DNA of 64,000 bases from an uncultured Acetatifactor sp. (GTDB lineage: Bacteria; Bacillota; Clostridia; Lachnospirales; Lachnospiraceae), in assembly GCA_944384205.1 (NCBI GenBank), contig CALWSL010000008.1:62001-126000 (forward strand). Direction: 5' to 3'. The position numbers were made by a program, and so were the translations under genes. The notes under the pieces are model-generated. The model saw only the letters and a program-made list of their open reading frames with translations, was not told the origin of the DNA and ran no database searches. Shown here one piece after another: positions 1 through 8,465 of this stretch; positions within the stretch are counted from its first letter, which is position 1; every line of letters begins with the position of its first letter.

Positions 1-243
1 GGGATAAAAGAACCTTCTTCTCCGGGGACAAAATCTTGACGGTCTCCGCCATAAAGCGCACCCCACACATTAAAACCGTCTTTTGGGGCGCAGCAGCCGC
101 CTTCTCACTCAATCCATAGGAATCTCCGATATAATCTGCCACTTCCAGAATATCATGACTCTGATAGGCATGCGCCAGAATGCAGATATCTTTTTCCTGC
201 TTCAGCTTCCTTATTTCATCCTGCAATTCTCTTGTTGTACTCA
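1..243 (-). CDS. nadA: Quinolinate synthase NadA, N-terminal 81 residues (runs off the window)
   Basis: NadA condenses iminoaspartate with dihydroxyacetone phosphate to quinolinate in de novo NAD synthesis, using a 4Fe-4S cluster. Reading leftward from the ATG at 243 gives MSTTRELQDEIRKLK, then an ILAHAYQSHDILEVADYIGDS stretch and a VLMCGVRFMAETVK stretch, which are characteristic of the NadA N-terminal domain; the cysteine in MCGV fits the first cluster ligand. The remainder lies outside the window. It is divergent from nadB across a 216-bp control region, so the two enzymes that make quinolinate are co-regulated. Identification by motif recall only. Confidence 0.93.
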
Positions 244-293
244 TCTTTAATCTCCTTACCTCTCTGCTGTAGGCTTTTTCTCGGTATTTTGAC

Positions 294-322
294 ATTATAG
301 TAAAGCGGAATCCCACTGTCAA
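294..322 (-). promoter_or_regulatory. nadA sigma-A promoter
   Basis: On the minus strand TTGACA (317-322) and TATAAT (294-299) are separated by exactly 17 bp, a perfect consensus pair. The -35 hexamer lies inside the proposed NiaR motif TGTCTTGACA, so repressor binding should block polymerase. Confidence 0.85.
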
Positions 323-360
323 GACATATGTAAAGAATTGTCCATTTATCTGTCTTGTCA
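317..360. promoter_or_regulatory. Probable NiaR operator pair between nadA and nadB
   Basis: TGTCAAGACA (317-326) and TGTCTTGTCA (351-360) are inverted copies of one 10-bp motif with one mismatch. Each contains the -35 box of one of the two divergent promoters. The neighbouring regulator gene (2634-3179) belongs to the NiaR nicotinate-responsive repressor family, so an NAD operator is the natural reading. Assignment of the motif to NiaR is inference. Confidence 0.65.
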
Positions 361-383
361 ACTGTAAAAGCATGTGTTATACT
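355..383 (+). promoter_or_regulatory. nadBC-niaR sigma-A promoter
   Basis: TTGTCA (355-360), a 17-bp spacer and TATACT (378-383). Its position rules out the long upstream reading of nadB that would begin at 355 and supports the ATG at 460. Confidence 0.8.
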
Positions 384-459
384 GTTCGCTAATGAGATTT
401 TAAAATCTATTACATACGGGTATTCGCAATGCGTCTACCTGCATGAGAAAGCTGGTTTT

Positions 460-1746
460 ATGACAACGGATATACTCATTGTGGGAAGCGGCTGCGCAGG
501 TCTTTATGCTGCCCTTCACCTCCCACAGGATAAAGCAATTACTATCATTACCAAAAAAGATTCGGAGAGCAGCGATTCCTTTCTTGCACAGGGCGGAATG
601 TGTATGCTCAAAGATTCCGGTGATTATGATTCCTATTTTGAAGACACGTTAAGGGCAGGTCATTATGAAAATGATAAAACCTCTGTGGAAATTATGATAA
701 AATCATCCCCCGACATTGTTGACGATTTGGTCAGCTATGGCGTCGATTTTCAGAGGGAGGAGGACGGTTCCTTTTCCTTCACCAAGGAAGGGGCTCATTC
801 CACCAAGCGGATTCTTTTTCATAAGGATATCACCGGAAAGGAAATCACCTCTCACTTACTGACACAGGTGAGAAATCGAAAAAATGTGACGATTCTGGAA
901 AACACCTGTCTTCTGGATTTACTTTGCGAGGGGAATGCCTGCTATGGCGCAGTTGTCCGCAATGCAGACGGGTCTGTATCACGAATCAGCGCAGATTACA
1001 CCCTGCTTGCCACCGGCGGCGTCGGCGGTCTCTACCGTCATTCCACCAATTTCCGGCATCTGACAGGGGATTCCATTGCTATCGCACTAAAGCATAACAT
1101 CCGCACAAAGGATTTGGATTATATTCAGATTCACCCAACCACCCTTTTTTCCGATAAGAAGGAAGACCGAAGCTTTTTAATCTCCGAGTCTGTCCGTGGA
1201 GAGGGCGCACGGCTGTATGACAAAAACATGCAGCGTTTCGTGGACGAACTGCTGCCAAGAGATTTGCTGACGGAAGCAATTTACGCACAGATGAAAAAGG
1301 ACGGAACCGATTTTGTCTGGGAGGATTTGCGTCCCATTCCTACAGAGGAACTCACGCTGCATTTTCCCAATATTGTAGCCCACTGCAAAAAAATGGGGTA
1401 TGACGTTACCAGAGAATGTATCCCTGTAGTACCCGCGCAGCACTATTTTATGGGAGGAATCGAGGTCAACCACCAGTCCAAAACTTCCATGGAACGGCTT
1501 TACGCCATCGGGGAAACCGCCTGCAACGGTGTACACGGCAAAAACCGCCTTGCCAGCAATTCTCTCTTAGAGAGCCTGGTTTTTGCGAAACGGGCAGCCT
1601 TTGACCTTTCAGCGCATTATGAAAGCGCCAATGACAAAGGCAGTGAGCTTTCTACTATGATTAATGAGGATACCGATTTCAACGCTCTTGCACAAAAGTA
1701 CCATGATATGATTATGAATACCATTCAGAAAGGACAGAAAAAATGA
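460..1746 (+). CDS. nadB: L-aspartate oxidase NadB
   Basis: FAD-dependent oxidation of aspartate to iminoaspartate, the substrate of NadA. The protein (428 aa from ATG 460) opens with the dinucleotide-binding motif ILIVGSGCAGLYAAL. It continues with AQGGM, the flavoprotein signature around HSTKRILFHKDITGKEI, HPTTLF and RGEGARLYD, and a late second FAD contact LYAIGETACNGVHGKNRLASNS. All are NadB / fumarate-reductase-type features. It is shorter than the roughly 530-residue enterobacterial enzyme because the C-terminal helical domain is reduced. The start at 460 was chosen because the frame upstream crosses the promoter at 355-383. It overlaps nadC by 4 bp, suggesting translational coupling. 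Confidence 0.94.
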   Translation: MTTDILIVGSGCAGLYAALHLPQDKAITIITKKDSESSDSFLAQGGMCMLKDSGDYDSYFEDTLRAGHYENDKTSVEIMIKSSPDIVDDLVSYGVDFQREEDGSFSFTKEGAHSTKRILFHKDITGKEITSHLLTQVRNRKNVTILENTCLLDLLCEGNACYGAVVRNADGSVSRISADYTLLATGGVGGLYRHSTNFRHLTGDSIAIALKHNIRTKDLDYIQIHPTTLFSDKKEDRSFLISESVRGEGARLYDKNMQRFVDELLPRDLLTEAIYAQMKKDGTDFVWEDLRPIPTEELTLHFPNIVAHCKKMGYDVTRECIPVVPAQHYFMGGIEVNHQSKTSMERLYAIGETACNGVHGKNRLASNSLLESLVFAKRAAFDLSAHYESANDKGSELSTMINEDTDFNALAQKYHDMIMNTIQKGQKK

Positions 1747-2600
1747 ACAATCCGATTACCTTAACCTTAAATGCAGACCCTTTGATTCTGAGCGCGCTGC
1801 GGGAGGACATCACCAGCGAGGATGTTTCCACCAACAGCGTCACCCCCGAAAAACAGCTTGGCGAAGCCGATTTAATCTGTAAGGAGGACGGCATTATCTG
1901 TGGTCTGGATATTTTTGCAAGGGTATTTACCCTCTTAGACCCTGCTACAAAAGTGGATTTGCTGGCAAAGGACGGCGACGCCGTAACCAAGGGACAGCTT
2001 CTCGCCAAAGTAACCGGCGATATCCGCACTTTGCTTAGCGGCGAACGCACCGCCCTGAACTATTTACAGCGCATGAGCGGAATTGCTACTTATACCCATA
2101 AGGTTGCCGCGCTTCTGGAAGGAACCTCCATTAAGCTTTTGGACACCCGCAAGACCACGCCTAACAACCGTCTCTTTGAAAAATATGCAGTCCGCGTAGG
2201 CGGCGGCAACAATCACCGCTACAATCTCTCGGACGGCGTTCTGTTAAAGGACAATCACATCGGCGCCGCAGGCGGCGTCCGCCAGGCGATTACCATGGCA
2301 AAAAATTATGCCCCCTTTGTCCGCAAGATTGAGGTGGAAGTGGAAAATCTGGACATGGTAAAGGAAGCAGTGGAAGCTGGCGCCCACATTATCATGCTGG
2401 ACAATATGTCCCATGACCAGATGCAGGAGGCGTTAAACATCATCGACGGACGTGCCGAGGTGGAAATATCAGGAAATGTCACGAAGGAAAATATCGAAAA
2501 AATTAAGGACCTGAACGTCGACTATATTTCCAGCGGTGCATTGACCCATTCCGCTCCTATTTTGGACGTCTCTTTGAAAAACCTTCATCCGATTGCCTGA
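1743..2600 (+). CDS. nadC: Nicotinate-nucleotide pyrophosphorylase (carboxylating) NadC
   Basis: Converts quinolinate and PRPP to nicotinate mononucleotide, the third step of de novo NAD synthesis. The 285-aa length is normal for the family. Recognisable stretches are SGERTALNYLQRMSGIAT, LDTRKTTPNNR, EKYAVRVGGGNNHRYNLSDG, LLKDNHI, and the barrel strands KIEVEVENLD, IIMLDNMS, EVEISGNV and ISSGALTHS. The DTRKTTP and GGGNNHR residues form the phosphoribosyl/quinolinate site in this family. It overlaps nadB by ATGA and is followed 33 bp later by niaR, forming one operon. Confidence 0.96.
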   Translation: MNNPITLTLNADPLILSALREDITSEDVSTNSVTPEKQLGEADLICKEDGIICGLDIFARVFTLLDPATKVDLLAKDGDAVTKGQLLAKVTGDIRTLLSGERTALNYLQRMSGIATYTHKVAALLEGTSIKLLDTRKTTPNNRLFEKYAVRVGGGNNHRYNLSDGVLLKDNHIGAAGGVRQAITMAKNYAPFVRKIEVEVENLDMVKEAVEAGAHIIMLDNMSHDQMQEALNIIDGRAEVEISGNVTKENIEKIKDLNVDYISSGALTHSAPILDVSLKNLHPIA

Positions 2601-2633
2601 GATATCGGACAGCATTAGAAAGGAAGAATTATC

Positions 2634-3179
2634 ATGACCGGCGAGGAACGAAGATTAAAAATCATAGAATTGCTAAATCATAGCGACACACCGCTTTCAG
2701 GAACCGCTCTTGCCAGACAGGTGGGTGTCAGCCGCCAGGTGATTGTGCAGGACATTGCTTTGTTGCGCGCTAACTCACATAACATTGTTTCTACCAATCA
2801 GGGCTACCTACTTGCCGACTCACCGGGCGTCTCCCGTGTCTTCAAGGTCATTCACACCGACGAGGAGGCAGAGGACGAATTGTCCCTGATTGTTGACTGC
2901 GGCGGGCGTGTAGAGGATGTTTTCGTGTCTCACAAAATTTATAATATTGTAAAGGCACCTATGAACATCCGCTCACGGCTTGATGTAAAACACTTTATGG
3001 ATGACCTTGCCTCCGGCAAATCCAGCCTGTTAAAAAATGTGACCTCCGGGTATCATTACCATACCGTCACAGCAGACAGCGAGGAAATACTGGACTATAT
3101 CCACGAAGCCTTAAAAAAACGCGGGTTCCTTGCTCCCCTTCAGGATTACGAACCCGTCGATTTCCATAATAATAACTAA
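2634..3179 (+). CDS. niaR: NiaR-type transcriptional repressor of NAD synthesis
   Basis: 181-aa protein with an N-terminal winged helix (LSGTALARQVGVSRQVIVQDIALL) and a C-terminal 3H domain. The 3H domain is named for its conserved histidines, seen here in VIHTDEE, VSHKIY and GYHYHT. This is the architecture of NiaR/YrxA, which uses nicotinic acid as co-repressor. As third gene of nadBC-niaR it would regulate its own operon and divergent nadA through the motif at 317-360. It is convergent with the glycosyltransferase, whose stop codon is only 2 bp away. Confidence 0.9.
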   Translation: MTGEERRLKIIELLNHSDTPLSGTALARQVGVSRQVIVQDIALLRANSHNIVSTNQGYLLADSPGVSRVFKVIHTDEEAEDELSLIVDCGGRVEDVFVSHKIYNIVKAPMNIRSRLDVKHFMDDLASGKSSLLKNVTSGYHYHTVTADSEEILDYIHEALKKRGFLAPLQDYEPVDFHNNN

Positions 3180-3181
3180 AT

Positions 3182-4300
3182 TTAGCGGGGCAGTCGCTCA
3201 ATAAAATCACACAGCTTCATTGTCGAAAAACGATTGACGGTTGTGTGCTGCGCCTGCCTCATTTTGTCTGCAAACACGGGATCCTGCGTCCTTCGTATGG
3301 CAGGGAGCAATTCTGTTTTCAAATCTCTGACCGCAATACTCATCTTACGCTCCTCAAAAAAACTGAAATTTCTTGACTCACAGCCGGGAATCGGTGAAAT
3401 ATGAATCAGGGGAACACCCACAGCGGCAGCTTCCGTTGAGGTAAGACCGCCCGGCTTTGTAATCAGCACGTCACAGGCTTTCATATAATCCGCCATCTGT
3501 GAGGTTTTCTTAAGAAGACAAATCTGCGCATTTGCCCCATATTTTCGTTCCAAGGTTTCATAAAGCTTATGATTATTACCGCAAACCACAATCAGCTGAT
3601 TTCTCTTATTCTCTGTCAGAAATGACTGCAAAACACCAACCGCCTCCGTAATTTTGCCTGCTCCCATACTTCCGCCTGACAAAAGAATACAGAAGCCATC
3701 TTTTTTCAAACCAAGCTGTCTGCGCACATCAGCCTGTGCTCTTTCCTCAACGAACTCCCTCCGAACCGGAATGCCGAAGGGAAGCAGCTTCTCTTTGTCA
3801 AAACCATAACTGCAAAATTCCTTTGCCAATTCCGCAGACGGAATCACGCAGTAGTCACAGTCGGCTTCCTCCATAAAGGGAATGCAGGTATAATCTGTGG
3901 CAACCAGAAATGTTTCCGGCAGCTTCACATGCTCCTTTTTCAGCTTTGCAAAGGTCTGTGCCGGAAAAATATGTGTCATAACAACTGCATCAAAATGATG
4001 CTCCTTAAGGAAATCCTCCACATATCCAGCCATCTTCCCGTTTGCCCAATACACGGGGGACTTGATTGGCAGCTTGCGGTAGGAATCTCCCAAAAAGTAA
4101 ATAAACCCAAATAGTCTCGGCGTCTTCTGGGCAATTTTGATATATGTCCCGTTGACAATAGGGGCAATTTTCTTTCCGTTCAGATGATAAGCATTCATAA
4201 AAACAACAGAGTGCCCTCTCCGCTGTAATTCGTCCGTTACCGCCTGACCGGCAGCGTTGTGACCGCCGCCCATGCCACAGGATAAAACTAAGATTTCCAT
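3182..4300 (-). CDS. MGDG-synthase-family glycosyltransferase (diacylglycerol glucosyltransferase-like)
   Basis: GT28-type enzyme that adds a sugar from a nucleotide donor to diacylglycerol at the membrane, making glycolipids and lipoteichoic-acid anchors. The 372-aa sequence opens with the family's glycine motif CGMGGGHNAAG and has the N-terminal MGDG-synthase domain up to about residue 170, including VVMTHIFPAQ. The C-terminal donor domain contains SGGSMGAGKI and ITKPGGLTSTEAAAVGVPLI, the nucleotide-sugar site. No signal peptide is visible. Its ATG (4300) overlaps the end of the plsY-like gene by 13 bp, so a phospholipid acyltransferase and a glycolipid enzyme were co-transcribed. The exact sugar and processivity cannot be read. 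Confidence 0.87.
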   Translation of the reverse strand: MEILVLSCGMGGGHNAAGQAVTDELQRRGHSVVFMNAYHLNGKKIAPIVNGTYIKIAQKTPRLFGFIYFLGDSYRKLPIKSPVYWANGKMAGYVEDFLKEHHFDAVVMTHIFPAQTFAKLKKEHVKLPETFLVATDYTCIPFMEEADCDYCVIPSAELAKEFCSYGFDKEKLLPFGIPVRREFVEERAQADVRRQLGLKKDGFCILLSGGSMGAGKITEAVGVLQSFLTENKRNQLIVVCGNNHKLYETLERKYGANAQICLLKKTSQMADYMKACDVLITKPGGLTSTEAAAVGVPLIHISPIPGCESRNFSFFEERKMSIAVRDLKTELLPAIRRTQDPVFADKMRQAQHTTVNRFSTMKLCDFIERLPR

Positions 4301-4831
4301 CCGATTTTTACCTCACATTTCCCCTTCTCTTCCTTACTCAACATCAGTCTTGCCATTACAACGACAGAAATCAGCAGAAACCCCGCTAAAATAGGGCGTT
4401 CCGAAACAAAACAAGGCATAATACATACCGAAACAAGATACGTAAACAAAGTCCGGTAATAATGTGGCGATATTTTTACAACTAAAGATAAGAATATAAA
4501 TACTGCCGCCAAAATAGCCGCGGGACGTAAATACGGAAACAGCCCTAAAAGGCAGCCAAAGGAAACGGCAATCCCTTTTCCACCGTGAAATTTATGAAAG
4601 ACAGAAAAGGCATGCCCGCAGACCGGAGCCGCAAGCACAAGAGCAATTCCATACATCGGGAATTCAGCCTTATGCTCCAAATACAAAGCCACCGGCAGAA
4701 AGCCCTTTGCCAAATCGCAAAACAGTGTGAGGCAGCCATCACAGGAAGCCTCCGCATTGAAAAGCGTTAAAGGTTCCGGGATTGCTGTCGGGACTTTTTT
4801 CCACGATATCCTCCTTTGCCAATAGCCTCAT
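4288..4831 (-). pseudogene. plsY: PlsY-like glycerol-3-phosphate acyltransferase, 5'-truncated and frameshifted
   Basis: The downstream part (to 4288) is a clear PlsY-type membrane acyltransferase: CDLAKGFLPVALY, a VCGHAFSVFHKFHGGKGIAVSFGCLL stretch and several membrane segments. Upstream, the acyl-phosphate-site motif SNPGTFNAFQCGGF is in a different frame, starting at an in-frame ATG at 4831. That frame stops (TGA) directly after GGFL; removing one base there would join the frames as GGFLCGCLTL. The usual first membrane helix is absent, and the IS91-like element begins within about 5 bp of position 4831. The gene is therefore broken twice unless the one-base insertion is a sequencing error. 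PlsY normally acylates glycerol 3-phosphate from acyl-phosphate. Confidence 0.8.
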
Positions 4832-4921
4832 AAAAAATAGGCTTCGCCTATTCAACTCCCCTGCCCCTCAATCTTGAGGGATGGGGTTTTCTTTTCTTAC
4901 TTTTTCCTTCATAATAGTGTT

Positions 4922-6061
4922 ATGAATATACTTCAAGAAATCTTTACTGACCATTATGAAGAAATGTTATATATTTTACATCCTCGTCATGCCGTCATTA
5001 CTAACGTCGACAAGATGATTAACTGTGGTGACCCTTCTTTGGGTGGCACTATGTACGCCTGCTCCAAATGTGGGATGTTGAAATACGTTCCTTTCCGCTG
5101 TAAAAGCCGTTTCTGCCCCACTTGTGGTGTGAAATACTGTCAGGAACGTTCCAATGCCATGTCTTTTAAACTGATTCAATGCACACACAGACACTGTGTT
5201 TTCACAATCGATGAAGAATTACGGCATTTCTTTCTCGAAGACCGTTCCCTTCTCGACTGCCTTTTTAACGCTGTCAGAAGTGTTGTTCTCCGTATGTTCC
5301 ATGAAATGAACAAATCTAAAAACTTTGTTCCCGGTTTCATCTGTGTTCTTCATACTTTCGGACGCCCTCTGGAATGGAACCCACATATTCATTGTCTTAT
5401 CACTGAAGGCGGTCTCTCCGACGATGGCTTCTGGCGTGTTGTAAAACACTTTAGCTACACGCTTCTACGCAAATCCTTTCAGACTGCCTTACTTAATGAA
5501 ATGGAAAAGAAAATCGGTCCCTCTTTCAAAAAAACCAAAGCTGCCATCTACAGAAAGGACATAAATGGCTTCTATGTTTATGCCAAGCCTAACCTCTGCG
5601 ATACAAAGACTGTTATCAAATACATCAGCCGCTATCTTGGACGCCCTGTCATTGCACTAAGCCGCATTGATTCTTACGATGGCGAAAATGTCACTTTCCA
5701 TTACAACCGCCACCAGGACAATGTTTTTGTAAAGAAAACTATACCGGCTCCGGACTTCATATCCCTTTTGATTCAGCACATACCTGAGCCTCACTACAAA
5801 ATGACCCGCTATTACGGTCTGTATGTCCGTCATCGCCAAAATGATACGTCCCTTACCCTTGCAATTCATAAATCCAAGCGTAAAACTATTTGCAGCTTTA
5901 CCATGTGGCGCAACAACATACTCATTTCTTTTGGATATGACCCACTTTGCTGTCCTAACTGCAAACATACAATGTCCCTGACAGATGTTTACTATAATCA
6001 CAAGCGTGTTTCCCTGGAAGAACTTTACGAAAAGGCAATCGCAAAGTGTCGTTCCGCTTGA
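4922..6061 (+). CDS. IS91-family (HUH) transposase
   Basis: 379-aa rolling-circle-type transposase. The N-terminal zinc-binding domain shows four cysteine pairs (YACSKCG, RFCPTCG and nearby residues). The catalytic part has the HUH histidine pair in WNPHIHCLITEGG and a tyrosine-bearing segment TVIKYISRYLGRP, as in IS91/IS801 relatives. A C-terminal CPNCKH suggests a second zinc knuckle. The start at 4922 (MNILQEIFTDHYEE) is preferred over an upstream in-frame start inside the left-end hairpin region. It appears intact. This insertion probably caused the 5' truncation of plsY. Confidence 0.88.
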   Translation: MNILQEIFTDHYEEMLYILHPRHAVITNVDKMINCGDPSLGGTMYACSKCGMLKYVPFRCKSRFCPTCGVKYCQERSNAMSFKLIQCTHRHCVFTIDEELRHFFLEDRSLLDCLFNAVRSVVLRMFHEMNKSKNFVPGFICVLHTFGRPLEWNPHIHCLITEGGLSDDGFWRVVKHFSYTLLRKSFQTALLNEMEKKIGPSFKKTKAAIYRKDINGFYVYAKPNLCDTKTVIKYISRYLGRPVIALSRIDSYDGENVTFHYNRHQDNVFVKKTIPAPDFISLLIQHIPEPHYKMTRYYGLYVRHRQNDTSLTLAIHKSKRKTICSFTMWRNNILISFGYDPLCCPNCKHTMSLTDVYYNHKRVSLEELYEKAIAKCRSA

Positions 6062-6117
6062 TTTATTCTCCCGTCTGCCTCATACTATATTTATTCGCAG
6101 ACAGGGAGGTATCAGTT

Positions 6118-6306
6118 ATGGACGTTAAAGCTCCAGGGGAACTTCGCAACAAATATATCAAAAATCCACCGGAGGGTATGACCGCAAAACTTGTAAAAGG
6201 CATGACCGATTCGGATTTATTGGACATGCACTATTTTCTAACTGAAGATGACGACTGGGATGGCGACGAACCAGAGGAAGGCTTCTATACAGACCTCTTT
6301 CAGTAA
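6118..6306 (+). CDS. Small acidic protein, IS-associated passenger
   Basis: 62-aa protein starting at ATG 6118 behind GGGAGG. It has a basic first half (GELRNKYIKNPPEGMTAKLV) and a very acidic tail (LTEDDDWDGDEPEEGFY). I recall similar short proteins next to transposases in Clostridia but cannot name a function. It lies between the transposase stop and the right hairpin, so it is probably carried by the IS91-like element. A hairpin at 6322-6338 follows as its likely terminator. Confidence 0.6.
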   Translation: MDVKAPGELRNKYIKNPPEGMTAKLVKGMTDSDLLDMHYFLTEDDDWDGDEPEEGFYTDLFQ

Positions 6307-6321
6307 CCGTCTTCTTTTCAT

Positions 6322-6338
6322 GCCCGTCTCCAGCGGGC
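6322..6338 (+). terminator. Hairpin after the IS passenger gene
   Basis: GCCCG-TCTCCAG-CGGGC followed by TATTTTAATT. The stem is short and GC-rich with a moderate U tract. Confidence 0.5.
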
Positions 6339-6372
6339 TATTTTAATTCAAGATTCCTCCCCAAGGAGGAAT

Positions 6373-6774
6373 TTCCTATTATACAAAAAATTTGGCAGGC
6401 AACAGACTGCCTGACAAATATGCAATAAGTATTAATATCCAAAGTTCCATCATATATCATTCCTTTATCCTTCTTACTGCTTTCTGTTTTGTATGATACA
6501 TCATATAAACGCATCTCATTTATTTTGTAGTTTTAATATATCCTATTAGGCATAATAAATCAATATATGCCAAGAAGCTCCTTTAATTTTTCTGTTAGAA
6601 TTTCTTTTTCACCACTGCCATTTGTTTTAAATCGCAACAACGGAATTTCGTATAATTTTAATATACGATTTTTATTGTTTCTTTGCAGTCACACATACGA
6701 CAATAGATGTTATTGCTGCAATTACGGAAATCAAACAAGCTCCTATCGATATATAATCACTTGCATGTTACCTC
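6373..6774. other. AT-rich spacer with one possible tiny membrane peptide
   Basis: No convincing gene. On the minus strand, ending at 6672, a frame reads DYISIGACLISVIAAITSIV and then VCVTAKKQ-stop, which looks like a one-helix membrane peptide. It lacks an in-frame ATG: the ATG behind a good AGGAGG at about 6770 is in another frame and stops after seven codons. It may be a decayed type I-toxin-like peptide downstream of the restriction gene. Confidence 0.3.
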
Positions 6775-8454
6775 CTATAACCAGTTCAACGCTTTTTCCT
6801 TTATTTTTGCATACCACTCATTCTCATCTTTTGATACCTTTGCCTGTTCCATAGAATACTCAAATATTCCTTTTACTTGTTTTGAATTTGGAACGTATCC
6901 TGCTCTATATGACTGTTCCACCATATTGATAAATACATCCATCTCCAACGGAACTATTACAGATTTCCCTCCATAAAACGCAATATTCATAGTATGTAAT
7001 GCATAAAAATATGCAATACATGACTCATTGATTTTAGGTGCTATAAACAAGCAAAATGCCTCTTTTCCAATTGTTTTTTTTAATTTTGCAAGATGTCTTG
7101 ATACTGGTTCTCCTTCCATTTCGTACTGCTTTTGTCCTGATTGCATCGTAACTTCAACTGCCAATCCAAAATCGCCATAGTCACATACTATATCTGCCAT
7201 ATTACCTAATGCTGTTGACATAGGTTGTCCTTTATCATCAAGTTTTAGATTTGCCTTAATATCTCCACCATCAAGCATAGTCATAGCACGCCAAGTATTC
7301 CATTCCAACATAAGTGGTGTATCATAAAACGCATTTTTCTTAATATCATCAAAGACAGTCATTACATCGGCATAATCCTTATATTCTTTCAAATTTCTAA
7401 TCTGTTCATTTACAATCTTCGTTTTCTTTGTAACGATAACATCTTCAAGAATATCTTTCAATTTTTCTGTTGTTTCAACAGATAAGTCTCTGGTTATTCC
7501 AGACACCTCTGCAACTTGCTTTAATAACCTTTCTCTATCATCTGAATACAACACAGGGAATGTCGCATCAAAAAGATACTCCTTATATTTCTCCTCATCA
7601 TCCACATACACTGGATTACGATCAATCGTATGAAGAAAATATTCTACTTCAGCCTTTTTTTCTGGCATAATGGAAAGTGAGTGTCCTCTTTGCGATATTT
7701 CAACCATTCCTGTCGCACGTAAATATCTAAAACAAGCATCTGCATAATCTCTCATATTGCTTGCTTTTGTCTTAACAAATTTATCAAGAGATTTATCTCT
7801 TGATTCGCGTGTTTTGGTCTTTCCTTCAAATATATCATCCTGATATATTTTTTCTACCTCATTCCGAAGATACGTACCTCTAAAAATTTTATAGCTTGCT
7901 TCAGCATATATTTTCATTCTTCGAAACTGCTTTATTTCAGAAACAACTTTATCAAATTTGTTATAATGCGTTAACTGCATGCCAAAAATCATCAATTCAT
8001 CAAAACTCACTGTACCAAGTTCATAAATCAGCCTAAATATTTCGAGATAAGGTTTTACTCCGAACAATCCATTAAATTGTTCTGGTTCCTTATGATACGG
8101 GGATGGTAGCTGAAATTTCAAAAGTTGCCTCAATAATACTTCCTCTGTTCTTTTCCCACTAATCAATTTCTCACCTGGCTCTGTCAACTTAATAACTGGC
8201 TTTAAATCAACAAATCCAAGAGCTTTGGGTGCTCGAGTAATTCTATCTCTTGCACTTAATGCCATATCTTTATCCAATCCTTGTCCTTTGAAATCGCTGC
8301 CTTCAGCCAATTTCTTTATAAAAGCAACCTGCGTGTCTGTATTCCATATTTTCCCTTCAAAATTATTATGTAAAACCTCTATCTCCGGAATCATCTTTAA
8401 TGGAGATCGAGGTGAGGTTGTGAAAAAAAGTATCTTGCTTTTTAAATATGCCAT
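6775..8454 (-). CDS. AlwI-family type II restriction endonuclease
   Basis: 559-aa protein recognised by its N-terminal block FFTTSPRSPLKMIPEIEVL, the IWNTDTQVAFIKKLAEG block and SARDRITRAPKALGFVDL, which match the AlwI restriction endonuclease family as I recall it. A C-terminal segment CDYGDFGLAVEVTMQSGQKQYEMEGE fits the D...ExT/K-type active site. AlwI itself recognises GGATC and cuts outside the site; the specificity here is not readable. The methylase gene lies 11 bp upstream on the same strand and the pair forms a type II R-M unit. It is strongly AT-rich compared with the ribosomal region, in keeping with acquisition on an element. Confidence 0.82.
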   Translation of the reverse strand: MAYLKSKILFFTTSPRSPLKMIPEIEVLHNNFEGKIWNTDTQVAFIKKLAEGSDFKGQGLDKDMALSARDRITRAPKALGFVDLKPVIKLTEPGEKLISGKRTEEVLLRQLLKFQLPSPYHKEPEQFNGLFGVKPYLEIFRLIYELGTVSFDELMIFGMQLTHYNKFDKVVSEIKQFRRMKIYAEASYKIFRGTYLRNEVEKIYQDDIFEGKTKTRESRDKSLDKFVKTKASNMRDYADACFRYLRATGMVEISQRGHSLSIMPEKKAEVEYFLHTIDRNPVYVDDEEKYKEYLFDATFPVLYSDDRERLLKQVAEVSGITRDLSVETTEKLKDILEDVIVTKKTKIVNEQIRNLKEYKDYADVMTVFDDIKKNAFYDTPLMLEWNTWRAMTMLDGGDIKANLKLDDKGQPMSTALGNMADIVCDYGDFGLAVEVTMQSGQKQYEMEGEPVSRHLAKLKKTIGKEAFCLFIAPKINESCIAYFYALHTMNIAFYGGKSVIVPLEMDVFINMVEQSYRAGYVPNSKQVKGIFEYSMEQAKVSKDENEWYAKIKEKALNWL

Positions 8455-8465
8455 TTGATATTCTC

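Larger units (their letters stand above)
4836..6372 (+). mobile_element. IS91-like insertion element (approximate limits)
   Basis: A transposase and a 62-aa passenger frame are bracketed by perfect hairpins. On the left are AATAGGC-TTC-GCCTATT (4836-4852) and CCCTCA-ATCT-TGAGGG (4865-4880). On the right are GCCCG-N7-CGGGC (6322-6338) and ATTCCTCC-CCAA-GGAGGAAT (6353-6372). HUH-transposase elements lack inverted terminal repeats and use subterminal hairpins, so these are taken as the approximate ends. The precise junctions cannot be fixed without an empty-site sequence. The left end abuts the truncated plsY frame. Confidence 0.6.

Noticed and set aside
1177..1536. 119-aa antisense frame inside nadB
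   Set aside because: Shadow of a strongly supported gene; composition follows the nadB codon pattern.
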